A stretch of DNA of 45,108 nt from HRBIN12 sp964447335 (GTDB taxonomy: Bacteria > Actinomycetota > UBA4738 > HRBIN12). Position numbers and translations under genes: made by a program. The notes beneath the pieces are model-generated. The model did no database searches. It saw only the letters and a program-made list of their open reading frames with translations, and was not told the origin of the DNA. Below, piece after piece: positions 1-8,321 of the stretch. The number at the start of each line of letters is the position of its first letter. Position 1 is the stretch's first letter. The stretch lies in assembly GCA_964447335.1 (NCBI GenBank), contig CAYUSA010000024.1, positions 1 to 45,108 of the forward strand. Reading direction: 5' to 3'.

Positions 1-37
1 AAAGCGTGCGAAGCGGTAGGGGAGCAGGGGTGGAGCC

Positions 38-1393
38 GTGACAGTGCAGCAGCAGCAGACGGGTCGTTGGCAGGGAACGCAGCAGCAGGCGAACAACACT
101 GCGCGTGCGCACGCGCTCGAAGACCTTCGCCAGAAGATGCACCAGTTCGTGATCCACGAGCTGGGCCCGATCCTCTACGACCAGCGGGTCTCCGAAGCCG
201 ACCTGCGCAAGCAGGTGGAGGAGCAGCTCCACAAGGCGCTCGCGCAGGAGCGGCTCGCGCTCACGGCGCAAGAACGCCAGACCGTCGTGCAGTCGGTCTT
301 CGACGACGTCCTCGGGTACGGGCCGATCGACATCTTGTTGCGCGACCCCTCGATCAACGAAGTCATGGTGAACGGTCCCGATCGCATCTACGTCGAGCGC
401 AACGGCAAGATCGTGCTCACCGACGTGAAGTTTGTGGACGAGGGTCACGTCCGGCGCATCATCGACAAGATCGTGAGTCAGATCGGCCGGCGCGTCGACG
501 AAGCGACACCCATGGTCGACGCCCGTCTACCCGACGGCTCCCGAGTCAATGTGATCATTCACCCGCTCGCCATCGGCGGCCCGTTCATGACGATCCGGCG
601 CTTCGCTGCCGAGCCGTACCAAGTGCACGACCTCGTGCAGTTCGGCACGATCACCGAACAGGTCGCGAATTTCATCGACGCATGCGTGCGCGGCCGTCTC
701 AACGTGGTGGTCAGCGGCGGTACCGGTACAGGAAAGACGACGATGCTGAACGTGTTGTCGTCGTTCATCCCTGCCGACGAGCGCATCGTCACCATCGAAG
801 ACGCGAAGGAACTCCAGCTGCAGCAGCCGCACGTGCTCTGCTGTGAAGCGCGCCCGTCGAACATCGAAGGCAAGGGTGAGGTCACGATTCGTGACCTCGT
901 GCGGAACTCTCTGCGTATGCGGCCCGACCGCATCGTCGTCGGTGAGGTCCGTGGCTCCGAAGCCCTCGACATGCTCCAGGCCATGAACACGGGCCACGAC
1001 GGCTCGATCAGCACGATCCACTGCAACTCGCCGCGGGACGCCCTCGCGCGTCTTGAGACGATGACGCTCATGTCCGGGATGGACCTCGGGGTCCGGGCGG
1101 TGCGCGAGCAGATCGCATCCGCGCTCGACGTGATCATCCACCAGGCCCGCATGAAGGACGGCACGCGCCGGATCACCCACGTGACCGAGATCGTGGGCAT
1201 GGAGGGCGAGGTCATCACGCTGCAGGACCTGTTCCTGTTCGACTACAGCGCCGGCATCGACGAGGAGGGGCACTTCCTCGGCAACCTGCGCTCGACGGGA
1301 CTTCGCCCGCGGTTCCTCGATAAGCTGGAGGAGAAGGGCGTCACGGTGTCGCCCGAGGTCTTCGCACCGGTTCCGGGGGGGCGGGCGGCGTGA
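38..1393 (+). CDS. tadA: TadA/CpaF-family secretion ATPase of a Tad (Flp pilus) system
   Basis: Cytoplasmic hexameric ATPase that powers assembly of a Flp-type pilus or a related secretion system. The 451-residue protein has an N-terminal helical region, then the family's N-terminal domain (DVLGYGPIDILLRD, SINEVMVNGPDRIYVER), a Walker A motif GGTGTGKTT at about residues 227-235, and a Walker B region with RPDRIVVGEVRG near 295-306, followed by the HDGSISTIHCNSP segment typical of CpaF. The GTG start at 38 follows an AGGGGAGCAGGGG ribosome-binding sequence (18-30). The stop overlaps tadB (GTGA). Upstream tad genes (a CpaE/TadZ-like gene would be expected) lie outside the window. No pilin gene is visible here. 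Confidence 0.95.
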   Translation: MTVQQQQTGRWQGTQQQANNTARAHALEDLRQKMHQFVIHELGPILYDQRVSEADLRKQVEEQLHKALAQERLALTAQERQTVVQSVFDDVLGYGPIDILLRDPSINEVMVNGPDRIYVERNGKIVLTDVKFVDEGHVRRIIDKIVSQIGRRVDEATPMVDARLPDGSRVNVIIHPLAIGGPFMTIRRFAAEPYQVHDLVQFGTITEQVANFIDACVRGRLNVVVSGGTGTGKTTMLNVLSSFIPADERIVTIEDAKELQLQQPHVLCCEARPSNIEGKGEVTIRDLVRNSLRMRPDRIVVGEVRGSEALDMLQAMNTGHDGSISTIHCNSPRDALARLETMTLMSGMDLGVRAVREQIASALDVIIHQARMKDGTRRITHVTEIVGMEGEVITLQDLFLFDYSAGIDEEGHFLGNLRSTGLRPRFLDKLEEKGVTVSPEVFAPVPGGRAA

Positions 1394-2385
1394 GCGCGCT
1401 GGCCGGATCGTTCTGGGGCTCGAACCCCGGACTGATCCTCGTTCTGATGCTCGCGTTCTTGGCCGTGTTCGTCCTCGTCATCATGCTCGTGGGCGGCCGG
1501 GAGCGCCGGAGGCGTGAGAGCGCGCTCGCCCAGCGCATCGGCCGCCGCGAAGGCCCCGAGGACGCTCGGCAACCCACGTCCACCCAGTGGGTGCCGTCGC
1601 AGTTCGCCGAGGTGGGCCAACGGTTCGCGGTCGCCTCGGGGTTCAGCGCATCCCTCGACGAACGCCTCGAACAGGCTGGCCTGCCCATCCTGTCCGGGGA
1701 GTTCGTGGCCCTGAGCGTGATCTGCGCAGTGGCCGGGGCGGTGTTCGGTGCGCTGCTCGTGCAGAACATCATCTTCGTCCTGCTCATCGCGGGCATCGCG
1801 GCCATCGGCCCGTACCTGTGGATGGGCCGCGCCCAAGCGAAGCGGCAGCAGGCGCTCCTCGACCAGCTCGCGGACACCCTGTCGATCCTCGCGAGCTCGC
1901 TACGGGCCGGCTACAGCTTCCTGCAGGCGCTCGACACGGTCTCGAAGGAGATCGGGGAGCCCTCGGCCCACGAGTTCCAGCGCGTGGTCGCCGAGATCCG
2001 TCTGGGTCGGCCGGTGGACGACGCGCTGAACGCGATGGCATCTCGCATCAACAGCGACGACCTGAAGTGGGCCGTGATCGCGATCAACGTCCAGCGTCAA
2101 GTGGGTGGGAACCTCGCAGAGGTGCTCGACATCGTCGCGAACACGGTGCGAGAGCGGGCCTACATCCGGCGGCAGGTTCGGGTCCTGTCCGCCGAGGGCC
2201 GGATCTCGGTGGCGATCCTGGCCGCCATCCCGTTCATCCTGCTGCTCTACCTCGCGATCGTGAGACCCGAGTACGTGAGCCTCCTGTTCACCCGCACGGC
2301 CGGACTCATCATGCTCGCATTCGGCGCCGCCCTCCTCAGTCTGGGGGTCTGGGTGATGCTGAGGATCGTGAGGATCGATGTCTAG
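1390..2385 (+). CDS. tadB: TadB-type inner-membrane platform protein (type II secretion F domain)
   Basis: Integral membrane platform protein that works with TadA and TadC in Tad pilus assembly. The 331 residues hold an N-terminal membrane segment (about 12-35), a pair of hydrophobic segments around 105-145, a cytoplasmic T2SSF domain (about 160-260, with LASSLRAGYSFLQALDTVS and INVQRQVGGNLAEVLD) and two C-terminal membrane segments. The GTG start overlaps the tadA stop in a GTGA arrangement. The 3' end overlaps tadC by 8 bases. Order and length match TadB. The call rests on fold-level motifs and context rather than on unique catalytic residues. Confidence 0.92.
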   Translation: MSALAGSFWGSNPGLILVLMLAFLAVFVLVIMLVGGRERRRRESALAQRIGRREGPEDARQPTSTQWVPSQFAEVGQRFAVASGFSASLDERLEQAGLPILSGEFVALSVICAVAGAVFGALLVQNIIFVLLIAGIAAIGPYLWMGRAQAKRQQALLDQLADTLSILASSLRAGYSFLQALDTVSKEIGEPSAHEFQRVVAEIRLGRPVDDALNAMASRINSDDLKWAVIAINVQRQVGGNLAEVLDIVANTVRERAYIRRQVRVLSAEGRISVAILAAIPFILLLYLAIVRPEYVSLLFTRTAGLIMLAFGAALLSLGVWVMLRIVRIDV

Positions 2386-3313
2386 TCTGTGGCTCGCCCT
2401 GTCCCTGGTTGGAACCTTCCTGACCGTCTTCCTGGTCGGCGTGATCGTCGACATGCTGATGCGCGAGCGTCGACGGGCCGTGACGATCCTCGAGTCGCAG
2501 GTTGGGCAGGTCACGGACTCGGTCGACCTGCGGCAGGAGGAGCTCGAGGGCAGCGCCTTCGACCGGGCCTTCATGCCCACGGCCCGCAAGCTCGGGCGCG
2601 GGCTCACGAGGCTCACTCCCGTTGACCTGCACAGCCGCATCTTGCAGAAGCTCGTCTACGCAGGTAGCCCTGCCGGGCTGGATGCGGAGCGCGTGGTCGC
2701 GCTCAAGATCATCTTCGCGATCGTCGGGCTCATCGGGGGGACGCTCCTCGTCGCCGTGCTGCCCATCGCCGGACTCCTCAAGGTGTTCTTCGTGGCGGTG
2801 TTCGTCATCCTCGGGTACTTCCTTCCGAGCATCCAGGTCTCGAGCATGGCAGCTGGGCGTCAGCGAACGATCCAGCGTCAGCTGGCGGACGTCATGGACC
2901 TGCTCACGATCAGCGTCGAGGCGGGTCTCGGATTCGACGCGGCGATGGCCCAGGTCGTGAAGAACGTACCCGGACCTCTCGCCGAGGAGTTGTCCCGGCT
3001 CCTGCAGGAGGTGCAGATCGGCGTGAGCCGGATCCAGGCGTTCCGCAACCTCGGAGAGCGCACCGACGTTCCCGAGCTCCGCGCCTTCGTTCTGTCGATG
3101 ATCCAGGCCGACCTGTTCGGCGTGAGCATCGCGAACGTCCTTCGAGCGCAATCGCGCGAATTGCGCCAGAAGCGGCGCCAGCGCGCCGAGGAGACGGCTC
3201 AGAAGATCCCCGTGAAGCTGCTCTTCCCGATGATCTTCCTGGTGATGCCGGCGATGTTCATCGTGCTGCTCGGCCCGGGCGTCATCAGGATCTACGACCA
3301 GTTCTTCGGGTAA
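2378..3313 (+). CDS. tadC: TadC-type inner-membrane platform protein (type II secretion F domain)
   Basis: Second T2SSF-domain platform protein of the Tad system, 311 residues. A membrane segment lies at about 5-28, hydrophobic segments around 105-150, and the T2SSF domain in the second half (LADVMDLLTISVEAGLGFDA, then FVLSMIQADLFGVSIANVL). A final membrane segment includes PMIFLVMPAMFIVLLGPGVI. The ATG start lies inside the end of tadB. The Tad operon appears to stop here: the next gene, pheA, is unrelated and has its own promoter motif. Prepilin and TadE/F-like genes are absent downstream, so they must lie elsewhere. Confidence 0.92.
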   Translation: MSSLWLALSLVGTFLTVFLVGVIVDMLMRERRRAVTILESQVGQVTDSVDLRQEELEGSAFDRAFMPTARKLGRGLTRLTPVDLHSRILQKLVYAGSPAGLDAERVVALKIIFAIVGLIGGTLLVAVLPIAGLLKVFFVAVFVILGYFLPSIQVSSMAAGRQRTIQRQLADVMDLLTISVEAGLGFDAAMAQVVKNVPGPLAEELSRLLQEVQIGVSRIQAFRNLGERTDVPELRAFVLSMIQADLFGVSIANVLRAQSRELRQKRRQRAEETAQKIPVKLLFPMIFLVMPAMFIVLLGPGVIRIYDQFFG

Positions 3314-3343
3314 GGCACGCCCGACCGGCTCGAGGGCGGCTGC

Positions 3344-3349
3344 TAGGCT
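3344..3349 (+). promoter_or_regulatory. -10 box of a leaderless promoter for pheA
   Basis: TAGGCT ends exactly 7 bases before the pheA ATG, so transcription would begin at or next to the start codon. No Shine-Dalgarno sequence is present. Confidence 0.6.
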
Positions 3350-3356
3350 GCTCGCC

Positions 3357-4178
3357 ATGCACGTCGCCTACCAGGGAGAACCCGGCGCGTACAGCGAGGT
3401 CGCCGTCCGCGCCGCGTTCCCCGACGCCGAGCCGATGCCGTGCGACACCGTGCGGCTCGTGTTCTCGCGTGTGACGAGCGGCGAGGCCGAGTTCGGGGTC
3501 GTGCCCGTCGAGAACTCGCAGGCCGGCTCGGTGAACGAGACGTACGACCTGCTCCTGGACAGCAGCCTGGTGCGGATCATCGGCGAGGTCGTCGTGCGGG
3601 TGGACCACGCGCTCGTCGCCCCGCCCGGGGCGCGCCTCGAGGGCATCCGGCGCGCGCACTCGCACTGGCAGGCGCTCGCGCAGAGCGAGGACTTCCTCGC
3701 CGTGCACCACATCGACCCGGTGCCCGTCCACGACACGGCCGGCGCCGCCCGGATGGTGGCCGAGGCCGGCCGCCTCGACGAGGCCGCCATCGCGAGCGTC
3801 GAGGCCGCGAACCGGCTCGGCCTCGCCGTGCTCGCCGAGCGCATCCAGACCTACCCGGACAACTTCACGAAGTTCGCCGTGGTCGGGACCCGCGACGCGG
3901 GGCTCGGCGCGCCGGACAAGACCTCGCTCGTGATGGCCGTCGCCGACCATCCCGGGTCGCTCCTCGCCTCGCTCCAACCCTTCTCCGAGCGCGGGATCAA
4001 CATGGTGAAGCTCGAGTCTCGCCCGAGGCGTGGCGCGCCGTTCGAGTACGTCTTCTACGTCGACATCGAGCGCGCCGCCGACGATCCGGACGTGGTCGCG
4101 GCGTTCGAGGGCGCTCGGCTGCACACCTCGATGCTGAAGGTGCTCGGCTCCTACCGCGGCTCCAAGGGTCCGGTCTAG
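3357..4178 (+). CDS. pheA: Prephenate dehydratase with C-terminal ACT domain
   Basis: Converts prephenate to phenylpyruvate in phenylalanine biosynthesis. The 273-residue monofunctional form has the catalytic PDT domain at about 1-180 (YQGEPGAYSEVAV at the N-terminus, GVVPVENSQAGSVNETYDLL) and an ACT regulatory domain at about 190-265 (TSLVMAVADHPGSLLASL) with the ESRP effector-binding motif at 220-223. The family's conserved TRF triad appears as TKF (171-173), a conservative Lys-for-Arg change. No chorismate mutase domain is fused. The gene stands alone with a leaderless promoter. ESRP implies feedback control by phenylalanine, as known for the family. Confidence 0.95.
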   Translation: MHVAYQGEPGAYSEVAVRAAFPDAEPMPCDTVRLVFSRVTSGEAEFGVVPVENSQAGSVNETYDLLLDSSLVRIIGEVVVRVDHALVAPPGARLEGIRRAHSHWQALAQSEDFLAVHHIDPVPVHDTAGAARMVAEAGRLDEAAIASVEAANRLGLAVLAERIQTYPDNFTKFAVVGTRDAGLGAPDKTSLVMAVADHPGSLLASLQPFSERGINMVKLESRPRRGAPFEYVFYVDIERAADDPDVVAAFEGARLHTSMLKVLGSYRGSKGPV

Positions 4179-4192
4179 GCTCCGGCGCCCGA

Positions 4193-4198
4193 TAGGAT
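4193..4198 (+). promoter_or_regulatory. -10 box of a leaderless promoter for the beta-propeller gene
   Basis: TAGGAT ends 7 bases before the ATG at 4206. This favours 4206 over the in-frame ATG at 4197, which overlaps the box itself. Confidence 0.55.
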
Positions 4199-4205
4199 GC
4201 CGGCG

Positions 4206-5771
4206 ATGGCCGGTCGAGGGCGACACGCCGCCCACTCTCGCGTCGCGTTCGCGGCGTTCGTGGGTGTGCTCCTCCTCGCGGTGGCGCTCGCGGCGTGGTG
4301 GACACGACCCGACGACGGCGGTGCGGCGGTCGCGACCGGCACGCCCTCGGCGACGCGCTCGACATCCGGCCCGACCCTTACGCCCTCGCCGAGCCCGACC
4401 GCCGAGCCCAGCCCGACGCCCTCGCCGACGCCCGGACCGATCAACACGGCGTTCGAGGGCATCACGACGTTCCGGGGCAACGCGACTCGCACGTACTACG
4501 GAGAGGGCCCGGTGCCGAGGCGCCCGCAGATCCTGTGGCGATACCCCTCTTCGGGCGGCCTGTGCAGCAGCTCCTCGGTCGCCGACGAGACGAGGGTGTG
4601 GTGCGGCACCGGCTGGACCGGCCAGCCCCACGTGATCGTCGGCGAGGATGGCGCGATCGAGGTGCGTATCAACGCCTATGACGGCGCGTATCACTTCCTC
4701 GACGGCATGACCGGGGAGCCGGTCCGACCGAAGCTCCAGACGGGCGATCTCGCGAAGGGGTCGGCGACGAGCGACCCGGACGGCTATCCCCTCTACTACG
4801 CGGGATCACGCGACAACTTCCTGCGGGTGATCGCGCTCGACCGGCCCGAGCCGACGGTGCTGTGGGAGGTGAGCTCGCTCTCGAGCGTGCCGAACCCCGT
4901 GTGGAACAGCGACTGGGACGGCGCGCCGCTCGTGATCGGCGACTACCTGCTCGAGGGCGGGGAGAACTCCTGGTTCTACGTGATCCGGCTGAACCGCGAC
5001 TACGACCGCGACGGCCTCGTCACCGTGGATCCGGAGATCGTGTTCACGGCGCCGGGGTTCGACGACGAGCTGTTCGCGGTACTGCCCGACGGCGACGTCT
5101 CGATCGAGAACTCGGTCGCGTTCTCCGACGGCGTGGCCTACTTCGCGAACTCGGGAGGGCTCGTGCAGGGGTGGGACGTCTCACGGCTCCTCGACGGAGG
5201 CAAGAAGGCGCATCGCGTGTTCCGGTTCTGGGCGGGGGACGACACAGATGCGTCGATCGTCATCGACGACGAGGGCTTCCTGTACGTGGCGACCGAGCTC
5301 CAGCGCTTCAACGCCCGCGCGGCCGAGGTGGGGCAGCTCATGAAGCTCGACCCGTCGGACCCGCAGGACCCACTCGTGTGGTCGTTCGCGGTCCCCGAGC
5401 GCGGGGGCGACGGCCTCGGCGGCATCTGGTCGACCCCCGCCCTGTACGGCGACATGCTCTACGTCGCGACCAACTACGGCGACCTGCTCGGCATCGACCG
5501 CATGACCGGCCGGGAGCGCTGGCGCATCCACCTCGTCGGCCCGACGTGGTCCTCGCCGGTGCCCGTGAACGACGTGCTGCTCGAAGGTGACTGCGGCGGA
5601 ACGCTTCATGCGTACGACCTGTCCGGCAACCCCCGGCGCGAGCCGCCCGAGCTGTGGTCGTTGCAGATCGGCGGCTGCATCGAGTCCACGCCGTCGGTCT
5701 GGCACGGGATGATCTGGGTCGGGACGCGGGGCGGCGGGGTCTACGGCATCGGACGCGAGTCGGCGGGGTAG
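4206..5771 (+). CDS. Membrane-anchored PQQ-like beta-propeller protein, outer-face
   Basis: Function unknown; probably an extracytoplasmic scaffold or binding protein. The 521 residues begin with one uncleaved or signal-anchor membrane segment (about 13-32, VAFAAFVGVLLLAVALAAWW). A Pro/Ser/Thr-rich linker of the kind that crosses cell walls follows (about 45-82). The rest is a long region with repeated blade-like segments (ETRVWCGTGWTG, YAGSRDNFLRVIALDR, STPALYGDMLYVATNYGDLL, STPSVWHGMIWVGTRGGGVY), typical of PQQ-binding-like/WD-like propellers. No PQQ enzyme active-site residues are evident. Start chosen at 4206 from promoter spacing; 4197 is the alternative. The next gene starts 10 bases after the stop but has its own -10 box. 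Confidence 0.8.
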   Translation: MAGRGRHAAHSRVAFAAFVGVLLLAVALAAWWTRPDDGGAAVATGTPSATRSTSGPTLTPSPSPTAEPSPTPSPTPGPINTAFEGITTFRGNATRTYYGEGPVPRRPQILWRYPSSGGLCSSSSVADETRVWCGTGWTGQPHVIVGEDGAIEVRINAYDGAYHFLDGMTGEPVRPKLQTGDLAKGSATSDPDGYPLYYAGSRDNFLRVIALDRPEPTVLWEVSSLSSVPNPVWNSDWDGAPLVIGDYLLEGGENSWFYVIRLNRDYDRDGLVTVDPEIVFTAPGFDDELFAVLPDGDVSIENSVAFSDGVAYFANSGGLVQGWDVSRLLDGGKKAHRVFRFWAGDDTDASIVIDDEGFLYVATELQRFNARAAEVGQLMKLDPSDPQDPLVWSFAVPERGGDGLGGIWSTPALYGDMLYVATNYGDLLGIDRMTGRERWRIHLVGPTWSSPVPVNDVLLEGDCGGTLHAYDLSGNPRREPPELWSLQIGGCIESTPSVWHGMIWVGTRGGGVYGIGRESAG

Positions 5772-5774
5772 CCT
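5769..5774 (+). promoter_or_regulatory. -10 box of a leaderless promoter for the thioredoxin-like gene
   Basis: TAGCCT overlaps the stop codon of the upstream gene and ends 6 bases before the GTG start at 5781. Confidence 0.5.
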
Positions 5775-5780
5775 GTCGCC

Positions 5781-6233
5781 GTGGCGCCGCTCGAGGTCGG
5801 ATCCGTCGCACCGCCCGTTCCCGGGGTCGCGTTGGGCGACGGTCCCGTCGGGCTCTTCTTCTACAAGGTCACGTGTCCCACCTGCCAGTTGGCCGCGCCC
5901 CCGATGGCGGCGTTCGAGCGCGCGTACACGGGACGCGTCGTCGGGGTCGGCCAGGACCCGCAGGACGTGCTCGAGGCGTTCGGCGAGCTCCACGGCATGG
6001 GGATCCGCTCGTTCGAGGACCGGCCGCCCTACGACGTCTCGAACGCGTACGGCATCGTCTCGGTCCCGACGCTGTTCCTGGTCGGCGGGGACGGCACGGT
6101 CGAGGCCTCGGTGGGCGCGTGGGACCGCGAGGGCTTCAACCAGGTCTCGGCCCGTATCGCCGAGGCCCTCGGCACGGAGCCCGTCGTGATCTCCGAGCCC
6201 TCGGACGGCCTGCCGAGCTTCAGGCCCGGCTGA
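5781..6233 (+). CDS. Cytoplasmic thioredoxin-like (TlpA/AhpC-TSA fold) protein
   Basis: Likely thiol-disulfide oxidoreductase or peroxiredoxin-like reductant, 150 residues. A thioredoxin-fold core carries a CPTC motif at residues 32-35 (LFFYKVTCPTCQ) and the cis-proline loop SVPTLFLV before the last strands, where GGDGTVEASVGAWD follows. No signal peptide or membrane anchor is present, unlike periplasmic TlpA/ResA proteins, so it probably acts in the cytoplasm. GTG start. It is convergent with the rhomboid gene, 36 bases apart. The partner is unknown. Confidence 0.82.
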   Translation: MAPLEVGSVAPPVPGVALGDGPVGLFFYKVTCPTCQLAAPPMAAFERAYTGRVVGVGQDPQDVLEAFGELHGMGIRSFEDRPPYDVSNAYGIVSVPTLFLVGGDGTVEASVGAWDREGFNQVSARIAEALGTEPVVISEPSDGLPSFRPG

Positions 6234-6247
6234 GGCTCTCGCAACGC

Positions 6248-6264
6248 GGGCTCGGTCTGAGCCC
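6248..6264. terminator. Weak hairpin between convergent genes
   Basis: GGGCTC (6248-6253), a 5-base loop and GAGCCC (6259-6264) sit between the thioredoxin-like and rhomboid stops. There is no T-tract on either strand, so a terminator role is only a possibility. Confidence 0.3.
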
Positions 6265-6269
6265 CGTCC

Positions 6270-7190
6270 CTAGACCCCGAACGCGGCGCGCAGATCCGCC
6301 GTCCGCCAGACGACGAGCGCGACGCCCGCCGCGGCGAGCCCCGCGAACCCGACCAGGGTGAGGAGCGCCCGCTGGGCTCGGCCGGCGCCGAAGCCCTCCG
6401 CCGCGAGCCCGGCGACGAGACCCGCGAGGAACCCGCCGAGGTGCGCGCGCCAGTCGATGACCCCGCCGAACGCGAACGCGAGCATCGCGTTCAGCAGGAT
6501 GAGCGTCATCGCCCACCGCAGGTTCGCCGAGGCCATCGCGAGATGCCGGCGGCGGTAGTTGTAGGCGACGAACGCCCCGAAGACCCCGAAGATGGCCCCC
6601 GAGGCGCCGACCCCGATCGCGATGGCCGGGCCGAACGCGTAGGAGGCGGCGCTCGCGACGAAGCCGCTCACGAAGTAGATGAGGAGGAACCGGCCCGTCC
6701 CGACCTCGCGTTCCATCATCGTCCCGAAGATCCAGAGCGCCCACGCGTTGAACAGGATGTGGAACAACCCGGCGTGCAGGAACATCGCCGTGAACAGGCG
6801 CCACCACTGCCCGCCGACCGCGATCGCCGGCGGGTAGAGCGCGCCGAGGTCGAAGAGCCGCTGGTTGCTCGCGCCCTCGCCGAGGGTCTGGGGGCCGGCC
6901 GAGACGAGCTCGAGCACGAACACCCCCGCGATCGCCGCGAGCAGCACCTTCGTGGCCGTGACGCTTCGGACCGCCATCCGCCTGCCGGGGCCCTGCCGGA
7001 ACTCCTTGCGGGCCGCGCCGATGCACTCGGGGCACTGGTGGCCGACCGGAGCCGGGGTCATGCAATCGGGGCAGATCGGGCGGCCGCACCTCGTGCAGTG
7101 CACGAGGGTCGCCACGGTGGGGTGCCGGTAGCAGACCTCGACGGCCGGGGCCGGCGGCGGCGGGATGCGGGGGTCCCAGGGGCCGTCCAT
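6270..7190 (-). CDS. Rhomboid-family intramembrane serine protease with N-terminal zinc-binding region
   Basis: Intramembrane serine protease of the GlpG/rhomboid family, 306 residues from the chosen start. An N-terminal cytoplasmic part holds a cysteine/histidine cluster (CYRHP at 20-24, CTRCGRPICPDC at 32-43, HQCPEC at 51-56), a B-box-like zinc site often fused to rhomboids in actinobacteria. About six membrane segments follow. HxxxxHxxxN is at 139-148 (FLHAGLFHILFNAW), the catalytic serine in GASG is S197, and the catalytic histidine is H250 (DWRAHLGGFLAG). All catalytic residues are present. Start ATG at 7190 is preferred because a TAGGAT box lies 7 bases before it; ATG 7199 is the alternative. 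A 69-bp tandem duplication covers the promoter and first codons. Confidence 0.92.
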   Translation of the reverse strand: MDGPWDPRIPPPPAPAVEVCYRHPTVATLVHCTRCGRPICPDCMTPAPVGHQCPECIGAARKEFRQGPGRRMAVRSVTATKVLLAAIAGVFVLELVSAGPQTLGEGASNQRLFDLGALYPPAIAVGGQWWRLFTAMFLHAGLFHILFNAWALWIFGTMMEREVGTGRFLLIYFVSGFVASAASYAFGPAIAIGVGASGAIFGVFGAFVAYNYRRRHLAMASANLRWAMTLILLNAMLAFAFGGVIDWRAHLGGFLAGLVAGLAAEGFGAGRAQRALLTLVGFAGLAAAGVALVVWRTADLRAAFGV

Positions 7191-7299
7191 GCCGCCCATC
7201 CTACGGGCTGCCCTCGGCTACGACGGCGGCGGGATGCGGGGGTCCCAGGGGCCGTCCATGCCGCCCATCCTACGGGCTGCCCTCGGCTACGACGGCGGC
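7155..7299. repeat. Perfect 69-bp tandem duplication at the CDF-rhomboid junction
   Basis: Bases 7155-7230 are identical to 7224-7299, giving two perfect copies of a 69-bp unit plus 7 bases (CGGCGGC), which suggests slippage between short GC repeats. The unit contains the last codons of the CDF gene, the intergenic spacer, the rhomboid -10 box and the first rhomboid codons. The upstream copy therefore has its own TAGGAT box, an ATG (7259) and a short frame MDGPWDPRIPPPPS that stops at TAG. Neither flanking protein is disrupted. Confidence 0.97.
7198..7203 (-). promoter_or_regulatory. -10 box of a leaderless promoter for the rhomboid gene
   Basis: TAGGAT on the minus strand ends 7 bases before the ATG at 7190. 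The 69-bp duplication places an identical box at 7267-7272 further upstream. Confidence 0.55.
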
Positions 7300-8294
7300 C
7301 GCTCCGGGTCCGGCGCGGGTTGATGGCGGTTGCGGTGGTGCGCCATCGGGCCCGAGGGCGGGCCGTGGTCGTGAGGGTCCACGTGCACCGTCGCGCCGCG
7401 CAGGCGCGGCACGTCGTGGAGCAGCCGGTGCTCGACCTCCTCGGCGATCCGGTGGCCCTGCTCGACGTTGAGGGAAGGCTCGACCTGGATCTCGAGGTCG
7501 GCGTTCAGGACGTGGCCGGTCCATCGGGCCTTCGCCGAGGTCACGTGCTCGACGCCCGGCACGCCCGCGGCGGTCTCCTCGAGCAGGACGACGGTGGACC
7601 CCTCGGTGCCGTCGAGGAGGCGGCGGAACACGCTCGCGGCGGCCTGCCACAGGACGAACAGGATCGCCACGCTGATCGCGAGGCCGGCGATCGGATCGGC
7701 GCGCTCGAACCCGAGCGCCACGCCGAGCGCCCCGGCGAGCACGCCGAGGGACGTGAGCCCGTCCGTGCGCGCGTGTAGGCCGTCCGCCACGAGCGCGGCC
7801 GAGCCGATCCGTCGGCCGACGCGGATCCGGTACCAGGCGACCGCTTCGTTCCCGGCGAAGCCGACGACCGCCGCGACCATGACCCATCCGAGGTTCTCGA
7901 GCGGCCGGGGGTCGAGGAGCCGTCGGGCGGCCTGGAAGGCCGCGAGGGTGGCCGAGCCCGCGATCACGAGGACGATGAGGATGCCGGCCAGGTCCTCGGC
8001 GCGCTGGAACCCGTACGAGTAGCGCTTCGTGGCCGGCCGCCGGCCGATCACGAACGCGATCCACAGCGGGATCGCGGTCAGTGCGTCGCTGAAGTTGTGG
8101 ATCGTGTCGGCGAGCAGCGCGACGGACCCGCTGATCGCGACGACGACGACCTGCGCGAGAGCGGTCGCCGCGAGCGCCGCGAGCGAGACCTTGATGCAGC
8201 GGATGCCGCCCGCGCTGCTCTCGAGCGCGTCGTCGAGCGTGACGGCGTGGTCGTGGGTGTGACCTCGGCCGTCGTCCCCGTGGTGGGGGTGCAT
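7287..8294 (-). CDS. Cation diffusion facilitator (CDF) family metal exporter, probably zinc
   Basis: Membrane antiporter that exports divalent metal in exchange for protons, 335 residues. The N-terminus is histidine-rich (MHPHHGDDGRGHTHDH). Six membrane segments carry the metal site as HxxxD in segment 2 (H66, D70, in DTIHNFSD) and HxxxD in segment 5 (H174, D178, in GLHARTD). The pattern is associated with zinc rather than iron or manganese. The C-terminal cytoplasmic domain holds GVEHVTSAKARWTGHVLNAD and further histidines near the end. The leaderless promoter supports the ATG start at 8294. The last codons lie in the tandem duplication. Substrate is inferred from motifs only. Confidence 0.92.
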   Translation of the reverse strand: MHPHHGDDGRGHTHDHAVTLDDALESSAGGIRCIKVSLAALAATALAQVVVVAISGSVALLADTIHNFSDALTAIPLWIAFVIGRRPATKRYSYGFQRAEDLAGILIVLVIAGSATLAAFQAARRLLDPRPLENLGWVMVAAVVGFAGNEAVAWYRIRVGRRIGSAALVADGLHARTDGLTSLGVLAGALGVALGFERADPIAGLAISVAILFVLWQAAASVFRRLLDGTEGSTVVLLEETAAGVPGVEHVTSAKARWTGHVLNADLEIQVEPSLNVEQGHRIAEEVEHRLLHDVPRLRGATVHVDPHDHGPPSGPMAHHRNRHQPAPDPERPPS

Positions 8295-8300
8295 GACGGA

Positions 8301-8306
8301 ACGATA
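8301..8306 (-). promoter_or_regulatory. -10 box of a leaderless promoter for the CDF gene
   Basis: TATCGT on the minus strand ends 6 bases before the ATG at 8294. Confidence 0.55.
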
Positions 8307-8321
8307 CCCCGGTGGTGCCGG

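Noticed and set aside
6441..7778. Long plus-strand open frame opposite the rhomboid and CDF genes
   Set aside because: It contains a repeated peptide only because the 69-bp duplication lies inside it; both sense genes have full catalytic motifs.
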